From the NCBI GenBank assembly GCA_014529385.2, contig CM043963.1, forward strand, positions 93,057,912 to 93,121,911: DNA of 64,000 bases. The letters run 5' to 3'. Below, in pieces: positions 22,037 through 33,140 of the stretch (position 1 is its first letter; each line of letters starts with the position of its first letter). Source of the stretch: Adiantum capillus-veneris. Its lineage: Eukaryota > Streptophyta > Polypodiopsida > Polypodiales > Pteridaceae. The notes under the pieces are model-generated. The model did no database searches, had not been told where the DNA came from, and saw only the letters and a program-made list of their open reading frames with translations. The position numbers were made by a program, and so were the translations under genes.

Positions 22037-23245
22037 CAAGCTCTTTTACACAAAGGGAATAAGGGACACATGTCAGCTCCCTAGCCCAATTGCCCCCAAG
22101 GTGCACTCAAATCCTATTGGATGGCCGTAGATGTGGACCAATGAGAATTAGGTTAGAGTACTTTTAGTTTAATTCATTTAAAAACACTTGATAAAAGAAC
22201 CAATAAGAGTTAAGCTCTCTAGAAGACTATTGGACAGTCTCCCAAGGGATCCAATGAGTATTCAACAGTCTCATGGCTTGCCTGATTCCTATTGGCCAGA
22301 AGACAAAAGGGTCCAATGAGAGTTTAGTTGCATTATTTAATTACCTAAAGCTCTCACAAAAGGGGAAAAGGGGACACATGTCACAAGGCTATCACTTATG
22401 CCTCTTAATTTCTATTGGCTAAAGCTTGGAAAGGTCCAATGGGAAGCCAACAGGAGGAATTAGCAGGAGGGGTCGACCAAGATGAGAGGGGGGGCTGTTT
22501 GTTGAGGGCATTATCACTTACACACTCACACAATCTCATGTGTGAAGCAAGAAGACTCTCTCTCTCTCTCTCTCTCTCCTTCTCAAGCTTTAATGGAAAG
22601 CTCATCATCTACTCCAAGCTTGTGAGAAGGGAGGCCTACACCAACAACTCTTGGCTTTGTGATGCAAATCCAACCAAGAGCCAAGCTTCAATGCATGCTC
22701 ATCTCCTCTACCATGCTAATTACTAACCTATGCTAAGCTTTTATGAGTGATTACGTGAGGAGATATATTTCTTTCTCGTAAGACTACTCCTTCTTCCTCT
22801 CAATCTACTCTCATACCCCGCTAGCTCTCACCATCTTCGAAGGTGTGTGAGGTCTTGGGTTTGAGACCGTGAGGGAATTGATGTGTTTTATAAGTGTTTT
22901 GCTTAGTGCTTGAAGCTTCCATCTTCATTGCACTAGCTAGTTATTGAAGGAACACAAAGAATTGTATTGTAAAATGTCTCCCTTGATGGGGTAAACCTAT
23001 AATACAAAGCCTTTTGGAGGGGGGACCGGCTCCATGTAAATCCGGTCCTCAACTGTTGTCAATATCTTCATTTCTCTCTCTTTTGAAGTATTGTTCATGC
23101 CTATCTAACTAGGTGTTATGATTTTTGTTGCTCTCTCCCCCCAAGCACTCTTGTTATGCTCATTAGGAACCTATTCTAATGAAATGCTCACTATGTTCAT
23201 GTTATTTTCCACTACACACAAGTTACTAGGCCATTAAATGTTACA
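21624..23245 (+). repeat. Putative 3' LTR of the chromovirus
   Basis: Starts tgtcataataac after the polypurine run. The proposed end is ttaca at 23241-23245, giving TGT..ACA termini; the 3' limit is a guess because no 5' LTR is present for comparison. It contains several ATTGG and CCAAT boxes between about 22110 and 22440, a (CA)n at 21975-22034 and a (CT)n at 22555-22579. The last few hundred bases have the look of R-U5 sequence (gaattgtattgtaaaatgtc). Confidence 0.5.
21975..22034. repeat. (CA)n microsatellite
   Basis: About 30 CA units inside the putative LTR. Frames across it are Val-Cys repeats and not genes. Confidence 0.96.
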
Positions 23246-24224
23246 GGCCACCAACTGGATACACCTCGGTTTTGCTTTCCTCAACTTTGTACCCGAAAGT
23301 AATGCCGTCTTGAGCATCGGTTGCCTTTGTAGAAACTTTGAGATGTAGACCACACTACGTCCAACAATCCCCATTCCTGAACTGTGAACACATCACGTCC
23401 AAAATATAAAACTCCAAGATAATGAGCTGTGGAACATATCTCCAACAACAATGAATTGGCGAGCCCATCCATAGTGTTTTAGGCATCTGATTGGTTCCCT
23501 GTCAGGTGCATGTGCATTGAACTCTGACCTACACGTCCAAACATAAATAACTTGAACTCCAACACAAGGGTCCAAATTAATTATAGGGAGCAGTGCTTGC
23601 CCCTCTCTGCCACTCACAAGCCTCTCTCTGGCTGAAGGTAGTGATGACACCTGTCATTTGATTAGAAATCTGACGTCGAGGCCACTGTGGCCACCGCCAC
23701 GAGTGCCATGCCGATCTCCTCTGTCAAATCTTTATTACCGTAATCTCTGTCCAGCTTGCCTTTATCATTGTTTTCTTGTGAGTTCCTACTTTTTCCTTTG
23801 GCTTCAAACTCCCGAGCCAAACAAAGCATCAAGTCACATTTATAACAACTATGGTCGTACCTCGTGGGTACCAAGGCAGCTAACTGAGTACTGGTATTGC
23901 CATCCTTGTCCAACTGACCTTTGCCGTTGTCCTCTAGCGAACTCTGCTAGTTGCTTTTGACTTCACAAACTCGAGCCAAACAATTTGTCGGGTTCCTTGA
24001 GAACTGTGCTGGTGTACAGGCCGCTAACTGGATGATTAATGATCCGTTTCTCATAGCTTTTGGTCGATGTCGTCGGGGGCGGTCAAGCAAGGGGGTGCCA
24101 TGTTGAAGTTGCAAAACTTGGTAATCTCATACCTTCTTGCACTCCAATAGGCCACAAAAAATCTCCTCGCTGCTCCAAATTCCAAGCCGGTCCACTCATC
24201 TACTAAAGAACCCTCTACTATCTC
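23246..24224. other. No gene recognised; possible copia leader debris
   Basis: On the minus strand this lies downstream of the primer site at 24225-24236, where a copia leader and gag would be expected. Minus frames at 23913-23662 and 23650-23393 exist but show no clear gag motif. 23780-23850 and 23900-23980 share a catcnttgt..gagccaaaca pattern, suggesting an old duplication. Confidence 0.35.
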
Positions 24225-24236
24225 GCTTTGATACCA
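24225..24236 (-). other. Primer-binding site, initiator tRNA-Met type
   Basis: On the minus strand it reads tggtatcaaagc, one base from the canonical plant copia/TRIM primer site complementary to initiator tRNA-Met. It lies immediately after the CA end of the LTR at 24237. Confidence 0.75.
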
Positions 24237-24260
24237 TGTCAAAGTCGACGATGCGAAAGC

Positions 24261-24318
<58 letters not shown>

Positions 24319-24426
24319 TCTTGAATCAACCAACCCTGGTAATGAATAACTGTATGTGTATATAATGGAGGCAAGGGGTTGATTATATAATAGCCTCAGT
24401 AAATTGCCCTACCTAAGACTTTAACA
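24237..24426 (-). repeat. Compact 190-bp LTR (copia or TRIM type)
   Basis: On the minus strand it starts tgttaaagtc and ends gactttgaca, so its ends are inverted repeats of ten bases with one mismatch. TATA-like motifs (attatataatc, cattatatac) lie in the first 90 bases, then a (GA/CT)n tract at 24263-24316. The second LTR is not in view, so this may be a solo or truncated copy. Confidence 0.7.
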
Positions 24427-24469
24427 AATAAGTAAAATAAATACCTAAAAGCCAAACTAAATAATGGGA

Positions 24470-24750
24470 TCACATTGGGTAATTCACTTGAGATGCCAAA
24501 ACTTCAACAGTTTTGTGATCTACAATGGTATCAAGTACAAGGCTTTGTTCTTGGTCAATAAGCAATGGTGGTTCATTAGAGACTGGATGAAATGGCAAGC
24601 GTCCTTTTAATAATTTTAATAAACTAATGTAAAATGCATTGTGTATGTGCCAATGAGAAGGAAAATTGAGTCTAAATGAAACATCATTTTGATAACCATG
24701 AAATGCAAAATGGTCCTTAAAAGCGAGGGTACAATAGGTCATATCCGCGA
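24470..24750 (-). pseudogene. Gypsy integrase C-terminal fragment
   Basis: The minus frame beginning at 24844 contains DVSFRLNFPSHWHIHNAFYI followed by SLLKLLKG, the integrase C-terminal module that precedes the chromodomain linker in chromoviruses. The equivalent in the element at 18061-21262 is FHVSLLKPYKG. The DDE core and chromodomain are missing. The upstream part of this frame, to 24844, is not clearly integrase. Confidence 0.75.
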
Positions 24751-24844
24751 TAGCACCCATCACAAATATTGAGGAACCATGGCCAAATGAATTATTGGGA
24801 AACGATAAGGAGTGCCAAGGAAGAAACCTACCAATCCATCCCAA

Positions 24845-25290
24845 TTCCCAAAATAAACACGGAGCACGAGCATCCAGAAACTCCTAAAAAGATCAACTCG
24901 AGGAGTTTGCAAGAATTGTTGTCTACTCCTATCCAATGCACGATAATGCTAGCAGGATTGCTTAAGATCAGAATTCATGTGTGGGCTAAAATGAGAAAGA
25001 ACCTGGAAACAATGCGCATAAATTTTTCTTTCAAAACCATGGAAAAGGAAGTAAAGGAAACAAAATGTGTTAAACCAGAGATCACTGAGCCTATGTTATT
25101 TGCCATAGTAGAAATTTGACATTATTTTGGGACGTCCATTCATGTGACATTTCAAAATGGTTCAAGATTGGGGTTACGGCCACATCTACTTAAAGCATGA
25201 CAAAACAACCACAAGGCTAAATTTGAAAGATCATTCCTATAGAGATGTCAAGAAGACACCGGTTGATGAATAATTTGAGTCGAGTACCAA
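24845..25290 (+). pseudogene. Gypsy gag end/protease fragment
   Basis: The plus frame 24769-25119 from about 24860 has SRSLQELLSTPIQCTIMLAG and a KMRKNLETMRINFSF stretch, as found just before the protease in OTA-type gypsy elements. After a stop and frameshift, 25127-25260 carries LGRPF and KMVQDWGYGHIYLKHD, the protease tail also seen in diverged form in E2 (42130-42230). It is a different subfamily from E2, judged by sequence. It abuts the minus-strand integrase fragment head to head. Confidence 0.6.
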
Positions 25291-25780
25291 GGGTGAACCA
25301 AAATTCCCATGTGGCTACAATCAAAGAAATCCATTTGGATGTGAGAAATTGATGGCCTATTAGAGAGTGAAATGTCATGTGTTTGTGATAAAGGAGAGCT
25401 CTTTGTATCTAGGGAGAGTGGCATGATGTATGAAGGTGATGACTATGATCAATCTTGGTATATGATCATATGATTGAACATTTAATTGCACCTAGTGAAA
25501 ATTGTAAGCAATCACGTGAATAAAGCTCTATGTTGTGCTTGGTCTTGAAGAGTCTCTTGCCCTCTGTCCAACCATGACTCCCTAGTTTGTGAGCATGGCG
25601 TGCTCCAACAACAACAACCGCAACAACACGATGAGTGCCACCACAACAAATATTGTGCTTCACTTCACATCAAGATCTTAGAGAAGGAGATGCAAAACAG
25701 GCATTACATCTAAAGGCCTTTCATCAAATTAATAAACAATCAGTCTTTTAGATTTATAAACGATTGGGCAAAGGAAGATA
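25291..25780. other. No gene recognised
   Basis: AT-rich stretch between retroelement debris and the LHCB5 promoter. The minus frame 25663-25466 has no family signature. Confidence 0.4.
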
Positions 25781-25935
25781 GGCTAAGGGGGCAAGTGAAG
25801 CCAATGGGAGAATAGGTGACGTGGCAGGGGGTATATCCAGTGTGTGGATCGAAAGGGGGTGTGTTAGGCATTGGGAACCTTGGGAAGAGCTTCGTGAGTG
25901 GAAAGAGCGAGTAGCGAGCGAGGAGAGCAGCAGAC
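25760..25935 (+). promoter_or_regulatory. LHCB5: LHCB5 proximal promoter and 5' UTR
   Basis: Within 180 bases of the ATG lie a GATA motif (agataggctaa, about 25778-25788), a CCAAT box (25801-25805), an ACGT-core element tgacgtggca (25817-25826) of the kind bound by bZIP/HY5 factors in light-regulated Lhc promoters, and a weak TATA-like ggtatatcc (25830-25838). The 5' UTR is then GA-rich (gagcgagtagcgagcgagga). The exact transcription start is not determined. Confidence 0.55.
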
Positions 25936-28676
25936 ATGGCAGCTCTCGCAGGTTCTTCCTCCCTGCTGGCCAGGCCCGAGCTCTTGGGACAGGCCATTAC
26001 CGCCTCCACCACGTCTTCCTCTTCCCCCGTCTCCTCCCCATCCCCCGCCGTTGTGGCTATCTTAGGCAAAAAGAAGGCCAAGCCTTCCCCCAAGGCCGCC
26101 AAAGCCGCCCCCGCCAACGAGGAGCTCGCGAAGTGGTACGGTAAGTCATTTTTCTCAGCTCTCATGATGCATGCATACGCATTCACTCACAGACGGAGCG
26201 CACATTTTACCCTTCGTGACGGATTGGTCTTTCATGCTCACTGATCATTTATTACAAGAGTGCCTATCGCTAAGCTGATTGATGAAAGCAGAAGCGAAAC
26301 TATCTGCATGCGCAGCTACTGCTTCAGAAATTGCATTATTGCGGTTATTCATTTTCTAGGTGTGTTTCAGGTCCATCCCGGAGAATCTACCTTCCTGAGG
26401 GTTTGTTAGACAGATCTGAGGTGCCTGCCTACCTCACAGGAGAAGTTCCAGGAGAGTAAGTGTCTGCTATCCATGAGCGAAATTGGAATTCTTGTCCATG
26501 AAAACATGATCATTTGCCCTACACGAAAAATTGAAAATGTTTCTACTTGACAACACTACTTGTCTTTTTTTTGTGAAGCTATGGATTTGATCCCTTCGGG
26601 CTCAGCAAGAAACCTGCTGACTTTGACAAGTGAGTGTCCTCGGAGAGCTTCCAGTATGCATCAATGAGGACTTAATCATTAGTTGCTTCATTTTAGTCTG
26701 TCTGATCAATACTCTTTTGATGATTCCTTGTGACATGACACATGGTTCCTAGGTACCAAGCCTATGAACTCATTCATGCGAGGTGGGCAATGTTGGGAGC
26801 AGCTGGTTTTGTCCTTCCTGAGGCCTTTAACAAGTATGGAGCCATCTGTGGACCAGAGGCAGTCTGGTTCAAGGTAAATCATTTGCCTCTTAAGCTGCTT
26901 CCTTGTACCGGTTACTTTGAGCTGCCTGTAGTTAAGTTTAGGCAGTTTTGATTAGTTTGTTGCCCAGTGTGGCTCATTGAGCTGAATATGTTTATAGACT
27001 GGTGCGCTTCTTCTTGATGGGGGCTCCCTTGAGTATTTTGGAGCTACTGTTCCTGTCAACCTTGCATTTGCTGTAATCGCAGAGGTGGTCCTTGTTGGGG
27101 GAGCTGAATACTACAGAGCTTCCAATCTCCAGGTTTGAGAGCTCCTTATCACTGTTTTTCTTCGCTGTTGAATTGCAGGTAGCTTTGCTATGTCTGTAAA
27201 GTATTGGTCTATTGAGTAGTGAAAGCATGGATGAATGCTGTTGTGATATTGATAGCTGTGGGTAAAGGTGTTGCCACGCAAAATTGTGTCTGGGGATGCT
27301 AGTAAGTTGTGCAGGGCAATAGAATGAGTACCAAATGTGCATTTGATGTGATTAAGCCCCAGGAAATCAGTGGCACCCATATAAATTGGGGTTTACAATT
27401 CACGGTTCTGTCAGTTGCAAAAGAGAATTTAGGTTGTTTTTGACAGAGATCTCTTCTCAAGGGAGAATGAATGCCATGATTTCTTGTGGGGATGTTTCGG
27501 TTACATTAATCTGTTGGACAATACTGTTCAACCTTGGAAGCTCCAAAATGCTGTAACTTTAAGGCAGGTACAGCGCTTTGTCGTAACGCAGCTCATGTAC
27601 TCTTAAGAGTGGGGCTTGTGACAGTGGCTGAACACTAGGTGCTCTAGTGTTTATGACAATTGAGGTGTGGTGGTATTGGCTCGAGAAACACTTAAATGTG
27701 TTCGCTTGTAAAATTTAACTGTTTCTAGCTAGGGGATTCTTGAATACAAATGCCAGATTTTAGCCTCCATAAGCCCTTTGGGAAGCATTGAGTTCTTTGA
27801 AGCAATTGTGGACCACTGGATAGGACTTGAGATGAGTGTTACATGGCAAGAAATGTTTTCCTGTTTCTTACAAGAGGGGCATTGAGCAGTGGGTCGAACT
27901 CCACAAACTCTTTTTCATCCTCTTATGTAGGGTAGTGTTGACTTTTCATCTCGTTTTAGTATTTATGAGGTCTCTAAAATTTTAGAACAATACCAAACCT
28001 TTCAGAACTTCCAAAGTGCCAAAGTGAAGGGTAAGACAATAGGAAGAAGAAGAAAAGAAAAATTTAACGTCGGAGGAAACTGTCCCAAGAGACCTAAAGA
28101 TCTATCCGACACTAGAAAGACAAGAGACTGTTTACTTTATTTCTTAAGAGTTGGCCCCGAGCGTGTGCCAAAATTTACAAAGTGCCAAAGGTAAGTGTAA
28201 GAGAATAGGAAAAGAAGAGCTCATGGCACTGAACTATTTACTCAATTTTTAAAGAGTTGGCCTTGTGCGCATGCAGCTTATGTTTCTTCATATTGTGCTC
28301 TTTTTTAATTTTTTTTCTAGTGTGTCCTTAGAGTCTCCACTAGCAGTATATTGATTTTTTTTTTTTAATAGAAGCCATCAGGAGTATTTACCATGTCTGC
28401 TGACCGACTCTTTGCTGCATTTTGTGAATACAGGGATTTGACAAGTTGCATCCCGGAGGTCCCTTTGATCCTTTGGGTCTTGCAAAGGACCCAGATCAGT
28501 TTGCCCTCCTGAAGGTGAAGGAAATTAAGAATGGGAGGCTGGCCATGTTCTCAATGCTGGGTTTTTTCCTCCAAGCCTATGTAACTGGGCAAGGTCCTGT
28601 AGAGAACTTGGCAGCTCACCTGAGTGACCCTTTCGGCAATAACCTTCTCACTGTTTTAGGTGGAACTGCTGAGTAG
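25936..28676 (+). CDS. LHCB5: Chlorophyll a/b-binding protein CP26, chloroplast precursor
   Basis: Minor monomeric antenna of photosystem II in the thylakoid membrane: it binds chlorophyll a/b and xanthophylls, links LHCII trimers to the core and takes part in heat dissipation. Six exons: 25936-26140, 26371-26455, 26579-26629, 26753-26873, 26998-27132, 28434-28676; all introns are GT-AG and phases join cleanly to 279 residues, the usual CP26 length. Residues 1 to about 45 are a Ser/Ala-rich transit peptide. Mature motifs: [20 protein letters not shown] (63-82), helix [17 protein letters not shown] (118-133), helix C region [20 protein letters not shown] (175-194), helix [18 protein letters not shown] (228-244), and [17 protein letters not shown] near the end. 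The C-terminus stops at GGTAE, about five residues before the usual RAPTL end. CP26 rather than CP29 or Lhcb1-3 follows from the [13 protein letters not shown] and DPFGNNLLT segments. The start is the first ATG after a GA-rich 5' UTR. Confidence 0.96.
27133..28433 (+). other. LHCB5: LHCB5 intron 5 (1.3 kb)
   Basis: By far the longest intron, with gtttga donor and atacag acceptor. The last third contains a diverged direct duplication (about 28005-28160 and 28165-28280) with aaagtgccaaag, taagaga/acaataggaa and aagagttggcc blocks. No open frame with a recognisable product; a minus frame at 27380-26992 is chance. Confidence 0.85.
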
Positions 28677-28832
28677 GGTTTCTCACCCAGGATTGAACCC
28701 TCTTGAGCTAGCTCATTGTATATGCCTCTTTTTTGTATTTGTCATCACTGAAGAGTCTCAATTGCTGCGCAAGGGTCGTGTCAATGTAGATTTTATGGGT
28801 AAGGGAAAATTAATGTGGCGTGTGTGTGTGTG

Positions 28833-28871
<39 letters not shown>

Positions 28872-28880
28872 AACGAGATG
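28677..28880 (+). other. LHCB5: LHCB5 3' flank with compound microsatellite
   Basis: Sequence after the stop, presumably 3' UTR, with a (GT)n at about 28817-28832 followed by (GA)n at about 28834-28868. No canonical AATAAA was seen before the repeat. Confidence 0.6.
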
Positions 28881-29086
28881 AATGTTATATTAAGTCTTCA
28901 AAAGGTCTTCAAAAGGCCAAAATGACCAGTGTGTTACAATGTGGTGAATCTGATACAAAGTCAGAGTAACAAAATGAGAAATAGAATATGGGATGCAGCA
29001 TCGGTGTCTGGCGGATCCGATCAATCTCCTCCATGGTCAGCAGTCTGACCGGGCGTCGAGCTTGTGGGTCAAAGTGATTCGAATCC

Positions 29087-29143
<57 letters not shown>

Positions 29144-30107
29144 CCTTGTCATTATCAACTATATGACCTTTGCATCTAATTCTCTAATGCAAGCTGTTAG
29201 CTATCGAAGTAGCTGTTGTGGCAACTGTTCTTAATCTGTTGTGGAAACTGATTGTCATGCGAACAACCACTTAGTCCTGGAACCTTTTATCTAGATCTTA
29301 CAATCATATCCACTAAGCGAATGAGTCTGCAGGGTCCCAAATGTAGACTTTTCTCAAGCCAAATTGGAAAGGGCTTTAAGAGATTATAAAGTCAAATTGG
29401 ACAGGTCCTCAAAAGATAATGAAGCCTTCACTCTATGATGACTGTCGGAGAGGAGCAAATTTAAGCAAGCTACAATATAATGCAAGTGAGAAATTTCCTC
29501 ATGGTATGTGCCATCATCCTTGAACATAGTATATATAGTACGGCTGGCCGCCTTCGGTGACCTCTCTCTCCCCGTCTCTCCCATGCAAAAGGGCTTTTTT
29601 TAGTTTTGGACTGTAGCCTTCAGGTCGCAGACTGCGACACATGTAAAGGGCTCCCCCTTCAAATTATGTTAGTAGATTTTAACATGCAGCTATCTTCCAC
29701 TCGGGATAGAAGTTCTTGTGGCTGTCATTGACATGATTTGACTTGTTGCGACCCACAGTGGTCCATATGCATTCGTGCACGCGGAGTCACTCCAGCGAAG
29801 CCCTCAGCCTGGTTGGGTTGTTTAGCTTGCCGCTACCATTATCCTCATGCAGATCATATGATGCTCTTAGTCTCAGCTAGAATAAATTCCAAAGTAAAGT
29901 GGAATCTGGTCCAGACTAAAACCTACCCGTTGGTCTATCCCACTCCAATGCCTTTGGTAATGGTGTGTAGATAAAAGAAAGATTGCATAGGTATACATGC
30001 ACATGAAATTTCTAATACATGTCCTACAGAATACATGAGACAAATTTGCACAAGAGCTCCTACTTATCCTTGTTCTTGTGTAGGGATATGTATTCTTGTC
30101 CTCTGGA
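28881..30107. other. Non-coding stretch with (GA)n
   Basis: No gene recognised. (GA)n at about 29091-29136. A doublet cttcaaaaggtcttcaaaagg lies near 28896-28916. Short frames have no family signature. Confidence 0.5.
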
Positions 30108-30285
30108 TTACTCCAACCATTGCCAATTCCTAATTTGCCATGGGAGAGTAGATCCATGGATTTTTATCTTTGGATTATCCAAGTCTATCCATGGGGATAC
30201 GGGAATATCGTGAATAGTCGTTAGATTTAGCAAACAAACACATATATATCTGTCAAAAGGACTATCTCCATAAGCCCTGTAGCAA
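30108..30285 (+). pseudogene. Orphan chromovirus integrase fragment
   Basis: About 178 bases align with 20143-20300 of the chromovirus, covering the stretch around the first catalytic aspartate (tctttggattatccaagtc against the family form). A short deletion and several substitutions break the frame. Nothing else of the element is nearby. Confidence 0.85.
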
Positions 30286-30950
30286 GGACTTTTGTACTCT
30301 ATCAATTGATCACTTTCATTATGCATGTGACACTTTAAATCAACAGTTTGATGATTTCTAGAGTTCACTTTTGATATGGCTTCTTCAAGTAGTGACAGCA
30401 AGGGCCACAACATTTGGTAAGGTTGCTCATACATTGATTTGTCTGTGCTTGAGTATTGCAACTCTATCCCGTTGCACTACCTTCGACAACAATTTGTGGT
30501 TAAATGAAAATAAGAAGCCAAAGGCCTAATTCAATGCATGACATGCTCTACTTTGACATTCACATATGGTTTCACGTGTATTCTAAGAGCCCTCATGATA
30601 ACTCTGTTTATCTCATCATGAATATGTTTGCCCATAATAGTGTCTTGACAATAGCATAACAAACACTAAGCACAAAGCACGAACAATGTCAAGCACAAAG
30701 CAAAACATTGTAGGGTTGTAATCGATGGAAAATGAAGAGAATTCCCATCACACCTTCTTATAACACACTAGGATCACAAATGCCAAGATAGGCAATGTGC
30801 CCATCTACCCTTTGCCTTGTACATGTCAACTCAACACCGAAGGGTGATGGGTGTTTGATTGGTAGGCATCAACTTGTAAAATATCAAGTCCAAAAAGCAT
30901 CATTCTAGACAAACTTGTCAAACAATTTTTGTGCATTCTAGGAATCAATC

Positions 30951-31370
30951 TATGCAATGTGAACTAGTCGGCTTGTTTGTGCCGCTAGGGCTGCTTATTG
31001 GTGCCAAGCCCTTCTTGGCTCTAATGCAATGACCACATACATAAGCTAGTGGAAAAGTGTTGTTGGATGAGAAATCATTGGATTCGGCTTCTCAAACTAT
31101 CTAACCACTTTGTTAAAGAACTGTAAGCTCGTCTTGATGAAATCAATGCCCTCCAAAATGCATCGTTTTTACGTAAGCTCATCATTACTTTTCTGTGCTT
31201 TCTACATATTAGAAGGAGCAATGTAAGCCAATCAGCTCATTTGTGATAGCGTTGGTTATTGGTAACAAACTCTTCTTGTTACTTGTGCCAATAACTGACA
31301 TAGCAAGTTGGTGGCAAAGCATTATTAGATGAGAAACCATTGGAGGCAACCTCTCACAATTTGACTATTT
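30951..31370. repeat. Diverged tandem duplication, period about 265 bp
   Basis: caatgtgaactagtcggctt...ggtgccaagcccttcttgg...gatgagaaatcattgga recurs as gcaatgtaagccaatcagct...ggtaacaaactcttcttg...gatgagaaaccattgga. Many substitutions, so it is old. Confidence 0.65.
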
Positions 31371-32279
31371 TGATAGGGTTTTACACTAAATTCCTCGAAG
31401 TTTGCAAGTTTTCGTATCTCCTAAATTATGATTTAGAGGCAAGTTTAAAATTTGTAGGCAAGATTACATTAAATGTAGGTTAATTTTGAAATGTAGGTCA
31501 ATTTTGAGCACTGAAGTTAGGAAAAAACTATGCGCTGATCTATGAGAAATGTTTTTATGTCATAAAAGCAGCATATTACCAAAACACTTATGATCAAAAC
31601 TCTCAGTTCTAAGGCAAAAACCTTAGAACTAACATTCTTGGGTATTCAACAAATTCTGTTGAGAATCAAAATATAATCGATGTTGTCTAATGTTCATTTG
31701 CATGAGCATCTATCCATGGTATCCATGTTAGATGCCACATCAACGTACGCTCTAGCAATAACATGGTTGCTTGGTTGAAAGCGCTTTAGAGATAGAAGTC
31801 TTGAGTTGAACTCCTCGTCGGCTAGATCTTTAAGGTTTCTTGGGATAGTTTCCTACGATGTTAAAACTCTCTTCTTCTTCTCTCTCTTAGCCTTGGGACA
31901 TGCACCTATTTAGCAGGACGTTCGCCCAAAAAGAGGGGAGGTGGCCACCCTATTTTCTCCCCACATAGAATGGCTTGCAATTGACCCTATCATGGTGAAC
32001 CTCCCCTTCCATATTGTTCAAGGCAATTTGCAAGCAATCATGGTATTGTGGCCCCTTTCAAGTTCATTAGGCTTAGTTTCAAACCCTACTTCAGTGCACG
32101 GCTTTTATCACATGCTTTTCTCACATTTTGAGCCTCCTAGCTACTTCATGGATGCTCAATATTCACCCTCATCTCCATAATCCTCAAGCATTGAGTCATT
32201 AATCAACTCAGTATAAAGCATTCGGCATGTTTGATTTGGTCCCATATGTCATATTATAACCTTTGATGGCAATAATACT

Positions 32280-32306
32280 TTGTGTGTGTGTGTGTGTGTG
32301 TGTGTG
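32280..32306. repeat. (GT)n microsatellite
   Basis: About 13 GT units followed by a purine-pyrimidine alternating gcacgcgcgtgtgca stretch. Confidence 0.95.
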
Positions 32307-32479
32307 CACGCGCGTGTGCATGTACCTATATACACTATGCACTCTAAGCACTACAAAAAATTGAAAATTGGCCTATTTTTGCAGTGCAAGCTACTTGTCC
32401 AATGGGTAGGCCGTTGTCGATTGGTAGTGTGCAATTTTTTGTTAGTGAAGATAGTTCATCCTCCCTTTTTGCATATGGT

Positions 32480-32577
32480 GCATTGGTGAATTGGATGCAT
32501 TGAATGCAAGCCACTTTTTGCATCTGGTGCAGTAGGTGAATTGGATGCATTGAATGCAAGCCAACAAAATCCCTATG
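32480..32577. repeat. Tandem duplication, unit about 48 bp
   Basis: The block tttttgcatatggtgcattg through ggatgcattgaatgcaagcc occurs twice with a few changes. Confidence 0.85.
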
Positions 32578-33140
32578 CGCTATATGCTTTGTATGCACAC
32601 AATATGACTCAATTCTTAGAAGTTTTGTAAGGTTTTGTTTGAAGTCAACCAAATGTGTGATAGATGGATGCTCTCTCCTTGAAAACTTTAAGATTCATTA
32701 TATATAATATAGATAGGCACATGTGCAAGCTTGGAAGTGGTTCTTAATTGTATGTTTAATCTTTACCTAGTAAGACTTTGTTGTTTTAAAGTAATCTTTG
32801 TTGATGGAAATAAGAGGACCAATTGGCTACAAAGTTAACCTCAATAGGATTGAAAGGTTTCTTATCCATAGAGCTATTGAAGGGTTGGACAATGTGTTTT
32901 TGCCAACATGTGAGGTTTGAATTTGATTGGAACCTGTGGCACTAGTACAAGGATAGAATCTTCATAAACTCAAAACTAAGGAAATATATTGCAAACTAAT
33001 GTTCAAAGAATATTGGTTCTTCCCACTAAATAAGCAGTGTGGTGAAGGGAATGGCCTGAGTCTAGGCGGGCATAGGTAGCAAGCAACATATGGGAAACTT
33101 AGTAGCCCCCTGCGAAGATCTTTCTTTGAAAGGTCTTATG

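Larger units (their letters stand above)
30286..33040. other. Non-coding stretch, no gene recognised
   Basis: Contains a diverged tandem duplication (30951-31370), a (GT)n at 32280-32306 and a short tandem repeat at 32480-32577. The open frame 31941-32180 has no family signature. Confidence 0.5.

Noticed and set aside
25740-26186. 148-residue minus-strand frame opposite LHCB5 exon 1
   Set aside because: A shadow of the GC-rich transit-peptide exon on the other strand.
29000-29090. tRNA-like gattcgaatcc motif
   Set aside because: No cloverleaf, anticodon arm or acceptor stem can be drawn around it.
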